Origin: Mesaphorura yosii
Taxonomy: Eukaryota; Arthropoda; Collembola; Poduromorpha; Tullbergiidae
Assembly (NCBI GenBank): GCA_009869945.1
Contig: WIXG01000013.1
Span: 418,053 to 482,052, forward strand
Length of the DNA: 64,000 nucleotides
Direction of reading: 5' to 3'
The translations under genes were made by a program, and so were the position numbers. The notes beneath the pieces were generated by a model. It was not told the DNA's origin. It saw only the letters and a program-made list of their open reading frames with translations, and ran no database searches. Of the stretch, positions 11,501 through 23,500 are shown one piece after another (the first letter of the stretch is position 1; each line of letters begins with the position of its first letter).

Positions 11501-14500
11501 CAATACTCACCTCCAATTTTCACGGAACCAGATAATCTACAAGAGAAATTAAGAATGATTGATTCTGACACGCCCCCATGGTCCATAAAATCAAAACTTT
11601 GACTAACCTGATCAACTATTCCTTCCAAGCTGGACAATACCGTTGGGTGTAAATCTCGCTGCATGTGCATTAGTCTTGAACACCTCCACATGCTCGGCGT
11701 GGCTTTGATAGCTTGAGTCTCTGGTTGTGGAGCAGGCTGTGATGGTTGCCCTGCCGAGTCTTGAGATGTGCCGCCTTGAGGAATCACTGCTGGAACTTTG
11801 TTTGTGTCCGGATTATTCGCAGCAGCAGCTGCGGCAGCCAACTCGGCATTGCGCACCTTTTCGCGCTGCTCAATCTTCAGGGTGAGGTAGAGTGTTCGAA
11901 TGGGGAAGTAGACCGCCTGCGGGTACATTCTGCCGACGTTGTTCAAAAGGTTGATCACCATCTTCCCGTCGTGGCGAACTAAAGATGTTAGAAGTTGAGG
12001 AACCCAAGGCAACCACTGGATGGGAGGAACTCCCGTGGAGAATTTGTCCACAGAATCCGACAAAGTGCCCTTCTCATCGTCGTACATCAGCAGCCACAAT
12101 ATCTGCGAAGTATTATTTTAATGCAGACGTTCTGCTGGCAATAATGAGGTCGCTTACCTTTGCAATATATTTTCTTGCTTTCGTCTCGTACTGATGTCGA
12201 CAGGCGTGCATAAAGCAAGTAACTGCAGATATACCTACGGTCATGTTTCTCGCGTCTCTTGTAAACGCACTCTCCAAATAATCACCCCAGAATCCCCATG
12301 TCTTTGACAGTGTATCGTTCAGTTGACATGATGCTGAGAACGACTTGTTCGCGTCATCTGAACGACCTGTAAAGAAAGGGTAATAACAGCGGTAAGGGAC
12401 AGTGAAATGAGGCTATGTACAGGTAAGAAATATGAATTGGCTAACCAGTGTTTGCTAACAGGACTCCCTTCAATGCGAAAAATTCGGAAGTCATTTCCTT
12501 TGAGAAATATTTCAAGTTGGTGGATTCGACAATGTCTAGCGCTTCTTGCAATTCATTTCTTCCCAACGTATGAGCCTGTTGAATGTAGCACTTTACTTGT
12601 TGTTTGATCTTCTGGAAACAGTCCACGATTGGGACACTCGGAATATTATAGATTTTAGCCAGAGAATCCAGGGATACTGAAATATTGTCGCGAATTGAAT
12701 GGCATTATTATTTCAGGCTTCGTCAATGCCAAAAAGAAAAGGTGAAAGTAAAACCTTGAGTCATGTGATGTTTTCGTGCAATTTTTCCAAAGTGACAAAT
12801 GGCTTGGCATACTGCGTGAACTCCAAGCATAGTTTGGTTACTGCTTTGATCAGACTGCGGATCAAAGTGATTGGAGATAAATTGATAGTGGAGTTGCCTC
12901 CAACAGAATATGTCGCTCCAGTGGCTTAAGTCATCCGAAATGCATGGCAACCGATTTCTCCAAGTTTTAACAACGGCTTTCATGTCTTGTAGCGAAGTAT
13001 TTCTTCCTTGCAGCAAATTCGAGTGAATCTGAGTCGCCTCATGAAGCTCAACAATCTAAAGCATTAGTCAACATAAGAATTATATTATGACAGACCAGAC
13101 AGCAAAATGTACAGAATTCAAATTACTTGTTGAGCTGCTTGAAGAATACCAACGTGGGCATTCGAAACAAGGTGCGGAAGACGTCTCCACTCCTTTATGC
13201 AGAGAACAGAAGCCCCGTCCACATAGCGATCAACTAGGGGCATATTCTGCTCTTCATTCGAACAAATGGCGAGGTAGCCACGACACAACAACACTTTGTA
13301 ACCATGATCTCTTGGACAAATTAGTTCGATATTAGACAGTGCCTCCCTGACGGCTGGCCAATTTGGTATTTTCCACGCTGATTCCAGTACAATTGTTGGA
13401 TGTGGTGTAGGTCTAAGCGATCCATATTCCAGAACCGTCTCCCAGTGATTGAGTTCCTTCGCGCATCTTCAGAACAAACAGGAGAAAGTAAAACTTCAAC
13501 TTATTACATGTGCGGATGTTATGTGCGGATTTCGATACATACTTCATCCAATGTTCTTCCAAAATTTTAAACTCTGAGAACACTGTGAAAGGAGCCGGAT
13601 GACCCTGACAATCATTTTGGGCTTTGATCATTGCTTGCTCATAGGCGCCTTGAGCTTTATCGTAAAAGCCTTGAAGTTCAAAAGCTATTCCAACGTTCGT
13701 CTCCGGGTACTTCGCCCTCTTTTGCCACAGGCCAGCCCACAAATCTTCTTCCTTCAGTGAACAATACAAGCTCGATAGGGCCTCTAGAATTTCGTTTTGC
13801 AAAGCAGATGAATTCTGGGCAGCGGCCGACGACGACGGCTCAAATTCGTAGCAATCTGTCGGGTCTCTCCTGGTTTTAACTTGATGCGCACTTCCTGTGT
13901 CAAAAGCCATGTTTTCCAATAACAAAGCCATTCGGTGCCACAAATTATGCGTTTTTCCAAGGTAGTAAAGAACTTGTCTGTTGAAGATAGACATCGATAA
14001 TTCAGGTCTACGGATAGTCACGTCTTTGAACAAAAACAACTTACGGTTTGATTGAGACAGAAGGTATGCACTGGCAGAGTGCTTCAGTGAAAGTGTTCAA
14101 CGCACTTGGGCTGCAATCTTTCTGGAGCAAATGCACTCCACTGCATAAGAAGGGCATCATTTCGCTTGCCAAAGCCTAGAATTGAAATTTTGTTTTGATT
14201 ATGAAGCATAAGGTATAACAGAATCAGCGGACGCCTTGCAAAACCTTTACCATTTGTTGTTTCTCTGCAAAAATTTTCCATGCCTTTGGAAAGAAGGTAA
14301 TCCAAACCTTCTCCGCCAATTGAGTGTCCAAGTGGCAAAGTTGAACCAAAGCCGTGACGTATGTCGAAAGTTTAACTTCCTTCAAAGAATCTCGAAATTC
14401 TTCTTGTCTGAAAGAAAATGGGAATGTAGCAAAAACTATATCATCAAAAGGCGGCTAGCGGCATGCAAAAGTATTTAGTCTTCCGTCGTACTTCCGCAAG

Positions 14501-17500
14501 AAAGCCTTCACATTGACAATAGGTGAATCAGTATCTTCCCAAGAACTCATGAAACCGTCCTCCACTTTAGATAAGACGTTGTCTGTCTCTTGTAAATCAG
14601 TCTCGAGTAGATTAAGTCTCTCTAGGTCAATCTCAAGTTCTTGAATGAGTGGGATGTCCATGTCCATTGGTTCCACTTTGAAATCAGTCTGTTGCAAAAA
14701 TAGCTCTCGATCTTGAGGTTCGAGAAAATTAAATCCGTGCCCAATCCCCAAAAGCAAGGCTTCCGACGGTAAAGTTTCCATATCAATGTCTACAAACACA
14801 GACTGTATATTAGAGCCCTTATCTTGTACCTACTTTATCTTGAGTTATATCGTTACCTGCAACTGTGCCAAACAGCAGTTCAATTGTCTGCTTAATCCAA
14901 TAGTGCGGCCCCATTGCTTCCCAATTTTGACTGCACAAAATGTACATAAGTCGATCATGAAGTCTTCTTCTGATTGACAAGTCAAAGACTTCGAAGAATT
15001 TGGACCGAATGTGGCTTTGCGGGCATCTTAGTCCACTTAAAAATGCTGGTTCAAGTTTTGAATGCAGTTCGGTGTTTTTTAGATGTTCATCACGATATAT
15101 GAAATTGATCAGTTCCAAGAACTGCCCGACCAATTCTTGGTCTTCAGGAAATCTCTTCTCCACATTTTGCATCATCTTAACTAGCAGTATAGACTTTTCA
15201 CGACTGCTTGGGCCCTGATTTATGACTAATGGAGTGCGACTCTTCATCCATTCCTCTAGCATTTTGATGATTCCTTGCATAACTTTGGAATCCGTCGTTT
15301 TTTCGATGAGACCAACCAAGACTGTGCCAATGAATGCTTTTCTCATTTCCACACCCATGACGCCCACTCGATTCTTCACGAGATCCATGCTCAGAATTAA
15401 TAATTCAGTTGTCACTAAATACGCAAAAGCAAGATTACTTGGGTTAACGCATTGAAGTCAACTAAGAAGATACTTGTTTAAACTTACAGGTGGGGTCCAT
15501 GCAGTTTGTTGAAAGGTGTTCCCTATGAAGCTTCTGTAACATTTTCATGAACGGTGTGATGATTCTGTCGATGTAGCAGGGATTTGCAGTACAAGCGGAC
15601 TTAAGCATCATTAATGAGCCCAGGAGCATTCCGGAATTTGGGGCTGGGGCCTTGTCATAATTTGCCAATCCCTCGTACACAACCTAACATTTAACATTCA
15701 GCATAGTTTGAATTAACTTAACCAGTTATCGGTAAGCTCGCGAACTTTTAAGACGACTCGGCTTCTTACTTTGCTGACACAAGAGTAAAGTGGCTCTAGT
15801 TCGTCACATTTTGCCAAAGTAGATGTGCCTCCAGGAAAATCAGTAGGGAAGAGCATCATTAGCTTCGTCATAAGATTGTGAACAGATCGTATAACCTGCA
15901 GTCAGGATACAACATTATTAAATTGAATTGCCCGAGAAGGGAAAGGATATCATGACGTACCTTGCTGTTTTGGCATGTCATGCATGTAGCGATTCCTTTT
16001 TGGAGTCCTTTAAAGTGCTCTAACGTTTGTTCCTTGGTCAAAATGCTGATGATAAATGTGAGAAGTTCCAATCCAGTGCAAATGTTCGGGAAATTTGTCT
16101 GTGGTGATTCCAGTGATGCAAGGAGTTTGTCGAACCATGCAACTTTTAAATCACAACATGGCCAAACATCCGGCTTCAAAACAGTTTTGATGAGATTGAC
16201 GCATCTTTTGGAGAGCATTTCTCCTTGTGCTCCCGGCGTCGGAGTGGGTTCGTTAACTTGACAGGCAACACGTAGCAGAAAATTCACCACTTGGTCAGTG
16301 TGACTTCTTTCAATGTTTTTGGTGTCTGTGACTTTGCCAGAATTCCCAAGCAAAGGCTTCAGGTCAAAGGTGATGTCGGTTCCCTCATTCTTTATTCTTT
16401 CCAGCTCCCACTTGATGATTACCTCAGCCAGTTCCACAGCTAACTTGCGATGTTCAAACGTGCTTGTGGGTGCAAAACCTAGTCGTTGAATTGCAGTCAC
16501 CATGTGGGTAATCAGCTGAAGTCGAACAGGGTAGTACACTTTCCAATGTCTGACGATCAGTTGTAAAATGTGCATCAGTTGAGAAAGCGAATGTCCTTCT
16601 TCGAGAAGAATTTTCTTTGTCCAGTGAATTAGCATGGTGTTCCCATCTTCCATTCTATCACACAACATGTGACAGTTTAAAAAAGAGATGGAGAGAGTAG
16701 AAAATACTTTACTTACCTGAACGGCAAGGCAGGTGTTATGATTTCCAGAGCTTGTTTAACAACAGCCTTCGCCTCCAAAACTGAAGCTTTGAGCAGACTG
16801 TGGAATACTTGCAAGACAATCCTCTTGTGAATCGCAAATTTGGCGATAATGTGAGACAGCAGAAGATGACCATAGTATTTTGTGCTTGAGTCCACACAAG
16901 CTTTTGAGAGAAGGCAAGGCCAAGCAAATGTCATTAATTTGCGCAGCTTATTTCCTTGTTTCTTATTTGAAGCATCGTGGATATGTGCCGCTGCCACTTC
17001 AACTAACAAGCAAGATAGTTGGCAAAGAAGAATTCTGACGCAGTCGGGTTGTGAGTTGGGATTATCAGCGTCAATAACCTGAAGATAAAGCATTTAGTTA
17101 AAAAATTCTATCGTGCAAGCATTCAGAAAGTGGGCTCACCTTTTCCAGCAGTACGCTGGCAATATTTGATGGGCTGTCAACATCTACAAGGAAATGAAGT
17201 GAAATGTGAATTCTATGCTCGCAGGATTAAGTTAAACATCCACTTTTTATGGCCAGCATACCAGGCATTGGCGTTGACCCGACGAATTCGTCCCCAACAC
17301 CATTTTCGAAACAGTGTGACATGCACGGAATCAAAATGAACTGAATAATTCGGGCTTTAAGCTCAGGTTGGTATGAGTCGTCGTTAAAAATATCCACAAA
17401 CTTAAAGAAGGCGTCACGTTTCCAAGAAATTGGATATTCTGTCACCGTATTTTCTATGAAATCCTTCAGAAACTGTGAATAAAATGAGAATCGCGTTAAG

Positions 17501-20500
17501 AAGATTATTTTTTTCACCAAAACATACATTTGTTCAAAAGCATTGTATACTAGTAACTGGGGGGATTCGTTTTCTCGCACTTACTTCTTACTTGGGACTT
17601 TTCGCATTACTTCAATCACTATTCGCTCTATTCGTTTTAACATTGCCGGCATAGGGAAGGGGAAGTAAGACGTTGGCATTATTTGAGAATAGACTCCGGA
17701 GTACCTCCTGGCCTTACTTGGAAACTTACTGGAAGTGAAAACTGAACCTTCTGAGCAGACAAATGCTGGCAAGCAGAAAAGTGCAATAATTGACAGTTAA
17801 TTATCCATATTTAATTCATTAGTAAAATTGTAGTTTATAAGTTTACGTGATAAGATCGAGCTTATCTGCAAAGTCTTGTACTTTCCATCGCGAGTACTGG
17901 CCATTCAACGTTAAAGATTGCGTCCCTAGCAATTAATTCTGGCAGCAACCGCTTCCTTGATAACACGCAATAAATTGTAAAATCGGAGTTAGAACTGAGT
18001 TCCTTAGAAGTTCAAAAGGTGGTAAGGGCAAGAGAAGCAGAGAAGAATTCGCGGTTGTTCGTCATTTCATGCGTTAATTGTAAGTTGTGAAGTAAGAAGT
18101 AAGACAAGAAGTGAGTAGTGAAAGATAACGAATCCCACCACTATCATACCGGCGAGAAAAAAGTAAAGTTTCTCCAACATACCTGGTACTGCGAGATCGT
18201 TCTCCCACAAAATGCCAACAACAGCCTGAACAGTAGTGTAATCTCATTTGGATTCTTTTTGTAGTAGTTAAGCAGTAATTTTGCAACTAATTGAGGCTCT
18301 TTCCACGACTGTATGTCCAATCTTTTTGTGTTATACATGTTTTGTTGGTAATCTGGACTTTCCCACAGTGCTCTTACTACCTCGATCAAGTCGGGCTGAG
18401 AGGCAACCCAATCTTCGTCAAATTCGCTTAAGACATTCAAAGTCTTCACTCCAACATATTGAACATCAACTTGTTCGTTTGCATTGAACTGGATGGTTTT
18501 CTCTGGTGTAGTGGGAGCTGTGATTACCGGATTAGACTTGATGTTGAGGCACATTATTATTTTCTGAGAGTTCTGTTTCATCTTCTCTCTCAAGGCCCCT
18601 GCTTCTGGTTGTTCCAAGAAGAATATGAAGAATCGTATCCATTCTTGAAATTGCAGGTATGAGTAAAATGTCACGTCCAAATATTCTTGACAGTGCAATA
18701 GTAAGAAGGCCATCAAAGATTGTCGAATTGGCGATCCTCTCCCAAGAAGCAGTGCCTTTTCTGCTTGGAGGCACAGTTTACACACAGTTTCCAGGAGTCG
18801 GACAAATGCAATTCCTGCCGTGTTGGTCGAAATCAGTTGAAACATGTCGACGACACTGATTGCAAGCTTGAAGTCATGATAGCCTGTTTAGAATGTGACA
18901 TATCAACTTCCCTTTAACTTTTAGGTACAAAATTAGGCCTAGTCGTACCTGCTTTAGAAGGCATCTTTTGAACTCCGTGGATTTCATTTTCAAAGCACTT
19001 CTTGAGAGTTCCTAAGAGCTTTTCCCATATTGATCCGGAATGAAGACTCGGAAAAAGTTGGTAAGTGTAAGATGTTTGCCTCAAAAACTCCAGAGTAATA
19101 CTCTTCGCACGAGCGAACGCGTCAATACTCTTGTTCACAAATTCAGTTACCTGTTAAGGAAAGAAACCGTGGAGTCAAATGATATCAGTCTATTATCCTG
19201 AAGAAGCTAAGTATGGGCTTACCACTTCCGTATTCAGCTCGTTCTCCTCTCTGAACTTTTTCAAGCAGTCAAAAGCAATCTTCTGCAGTTCAGCATCCGG
19301 AGTACCCAAAGCCTTCAAGAATATATTTGCTATTTTTTCTTTCACAGCACCAGTGACAACTACGCAGGCTAGCACTTTCAGCAAGGCAACTCTGACTGAT
19401 GTCAGATTCGTAACTTGCTTGTAACAAGGCAACTTCCTTAATGTATCATCGTCTCCTTCGCTTAGGAAGGTTAATTCCGTGACGAACATTTTGTGCTCTT
19501 GAATCTCTAAGTCGATGGAAAACAACTTTGGGTTCAGGCTCAGGCAGAAACTGTTCCCGTCCAGAATGCCCAACTGGCTTTGAACTGACTGGTGACGAAT
19601 GAGGTGCTTCTTCGGCGGAATCATGTCACCAATAACATCCCGGTGCGGTTGGATAACTTCGGAAAGAGTTTTGCCTTGAAGTTCAGCTAATAAGTGTAAA
19701 CTCTTCATGGACTCCTCACGAATATTCGCATTACAGCTGGTTAATTGGCGTACAAATTCTTTTGTGACCTCCGCAATAGAGTTGTGTTTGAGCTCTTGAA
19801 GATGTTCTTCTCCCACCGAAGTACAAACTTTCAGAGCAGTGCAAATATTTTCCTTGGCTGCTTCTGAAGCTCCACTGGAGACTTCTCCAGTCAGATCGGT
19901 CAATACGAAGAGCATTGCTTTTAGTATGTTGATAAGATGACTGAGTATCCATTTGTGGGACATATTTTGCAAGAAGAATCTGGAATTTATGAGTCAATAA
20001 TCAGTTATTGAAGATTTAAAAAAATTGTGGTTGGATTGTTGCATTGCTTTAAGAGACTACATATTGGCAAATCTTTTGTTTTTCACTCGGTTGTTCCTAA
20101 CAAGTCTCACGCCCAGTGATGACTTTGTTTCAGGATTCTCGAACAAGTGCAGCAATTTCGTCAATTAATTCATTGTAAGTGAAGCAAAGATTGCAAAGCA
20201 TTGAGTCATGGACGCTTCTGCGAATCCTGAAGACCTCAAGCGTGCAATTATGCTACTCAAGACACCTGAACGAAGGAAGTTCTTGGAAAAAGTGATAAAT
20301 AGTACGCAAAAGCCGAGTACTTCAGTGGCCCAACCTCAACAACAATCTTCAACTGATCAAAGAATCGCTACGGCATGGCAGTGGGATCCACAACAGGTGA
20401 CCCAGTTTTCGAGAATCCTAAGAAACGTAAGTCCTCTTTTGTAAGATGCTGCATAACTAAAGTACTCCCAGCCGCAAATTTGTGACTATTTGTTTATGAC

Positions 20501-23500
20501 TTATTGCTTCTTGCAGCCTGGGCAAGGTTCATCTCACAGTCATTTCTTGAGTCTGATCTCAACTGCTTCTCCAATCATTCATGGATGGTAAGCGCAGCAA
20601 TAACGAGAATTTTTTTGTCACAATGTCATGAACCAAGCTCAGCGTTAGAACTTCAGAAGCGAAGCTACTTAGAAGAATCTTCGTCAATGATATTAAGAAA
20701 ATTCGTATCAAGAGATCACTAGACACTGGTTGCAGAAGATATCTTCATGTCACAAAATTGGCGCAAGATTTACTTCCGTATTCATCGCTACCGGATGGAG
20801 AGGCCTCGCTCTCCCTTCCGAATAAAGCCCCTGTTGAAGGTAAAACGATTTCTTGAAACACTGTTGGACAAAGTGAGTGTGAATATGCTAATTGTGATTG
20901 GCTTTGCAGAGTGGACTTATTAATTCAAATGCCCTTTATGGACACGTTGGCCCGGGCACGTGCTGGTATCGAAAAATTAAATGCAAACTCCAACACTGCG
21001 TTTCCGCGTCTGCACAGGTTAACTATGGTCCTGGAAAGTCTATCACGGTCAACAAGCGGTTCACATGCGACACAGATCGGCATGTCATCTACATGATCCA
21101 TTGTTCCACGTGTGAAGAATTGGGAGCCTATGCTTACCATGTTGGATTGTCGACCGATATCAAAGCGCGTGTCAGAACCCACATGAACCCCACTATGTCG
21201 AACAAAAACAGTGGTGGTAAACAAAAATATTCCTCATCAGAAATTAAGAGTTTCATTAAGAACAGAGAAGATTCTGGTGAAGCCAGAAAGGATTCAAATG
21301 TACACTTCGAATATGAACATCAGAAAAGTGGAAGAGAAATTATGAAACTGACAATTCTAGAAGCCATACCTGATGGGGGAAACCCAAGAGCATTGGAGGA
21401 AAAATAGGAAAGATTAACTGGCTCATACTTGTACGAAGGTATGGGAAGAGGAGGTTTGAATTCCTTTGGAGGGTAATTCTCTGGTAGCTTTACTTGTTCG
21501 CTTAATGCCATTACTCATTGACTACTTTTGCTGCTCTGTTAATGTCATCATTTAACTGCTGATATGAATCTTACCAGTTGCTTATTGTTAATGATGTTCT
21601 TGCTCAAGTGGTGGATTTAGTAAACATTGTCTTACTCCAAATTTACAATTACAAGTGCAATTATCTAGCTCTAAGTGAACGATTTATTTGCTCATCGGAT
21701 TTGAGAACCATGTTCTGCTAGAAGCCAGCTAAGATAATCAAGATTTCTTACCTAATTGCATTGCATCCTCCCATCTTCGTGTACCATGCTCTCTCGTAAC
21801 AGAGGTCGCAAACTTTCTCACTTAAGTACTCCATCATTGGAAGGGAACAAGCTCTCTCCTTGGAACCAACCAAATTGATCAGCAAATTCATCAGGACGGA
21901 AATGCTGAAGAATACTGATTTTTGCAACTGTTTGTCTTCAACAGCCAAGACATTTGATGCCGCATCTGCATCAAAGCAATCAAAATTTTGGTTGACAATG
22001 TTTTAACTCAGTTTTATGAACATCGAAATTGCCTTACCAAAGAGTACGTAGGGATCCAGCCCACTGAACCTTCCGGCGAGAGGACCTAACTGTTGTGCCA
22101 CTGCCACCATTCCGTAATGACGAATTAGTGGCACCAAAAAGCTGTAGACTTCCTTCTTCAGTTCTTTCACGGTAGCAGCAATGAAAACACCACTCAACGC
22201 GGTAGCGTGAACTTGTCGAGTCTTCTCGTCTGAGTATTTGTACATGGAGATATTTGTAATTTCTTGTTCATGAAGGGAGTTATGAAGCATCAACTTGTTC
22301 ACAATTACACGATCTTCATCGACTATCATGCTGGCTGTCAAGTATGTTCTTAACAAAATCCACGCCTGTCTTTTATAAAACAGTTCTCCATTACCGGATT
22401 TTAAAATTGCAAAAGCACACTCGATAGGTTTTTCAACGGGTAAAGGTACAGGTAATTTGTGATCTTGAAAGTACAACAACACGGTTGGCCCTTGGTTCGT
22501 TTTATCACCGTATTCTAAGCGTTGAGGCTCAACCAACATTTTCCTGTTACTGCCTCCAAACTTTCCGAGGATTCTGTAAAGAAAAGGTGAAAATTGGGTA
22601 GGTCTAACTTAAGGAATGAAAAGTGTCTTTGATAATTTGTACCTGAACGCTACATTAGCAGTGACTTCGTTAGAACTTCTCAGAGTTCTCCACAACGCTT
22701 GCATCAGTTCAGCTCTCACGGGCTGAATATGCTCATAGAGAAAGTCGGGTTGCAGGTTGTCCACGCACAACTCCAACGTTCTCAGCCCTTGGCTAACAAG
22801 TGTCGGTGAGCCGTTGAGTGCAGAGACAAGTGGATCCATCAACATTGGCACTAAAGTAAACATATGCAAGTTAACTGATGCGTGCTGGGCTACAATGACT
22901 AACTCAATGGTAAAACGAAAACTTACAATATGGTAGAAGACTACTCAATCTAACCGGCACAGTTAAACACAACTCAACAAAGAGATCTTTCATATGTTGT
23001 CTGTGTAAACCACTTTGAAGATTATTTAAGCCTGGAAGTTGAATTCAATATTCAACAATTTTATCGAACGGCACAGTGCAACAATGACAGTTGGTCGAAA
23101 CCAAAGGCAACTGTACCTTGAAGTAAACTTGGAAGCAGCGGCAGAAATTCTTGATATAGCATATCGTGGCTTCCACCGCCAATGGACCTGAACAGCGCTC
23201 TAAGCAAAAGAAAGTAGTTGTATGGATCTTTGGCATCTGAAATAGAATGTTAGTTTCAAAGTTTCAATATAGTTCAGCTCAAAGCTAGTCCTTCACCGTC
23301 CTATTGAATTCTACCTTTGGCCAACTCCATGGACCTAAATACAAATCAGTTATGGTTAGTAATGTGTGTAATTTCTTCATTTAACGAGATATTTTCTTAG
23401 CCCGTCCAAACGTACCTGTTGACGATCTCTCTGAGGTGCGGCCTCAGCATCTGCTCATTCTCAGCAGGAAACAAACTCACAGAACCAAACACCAATTTGA

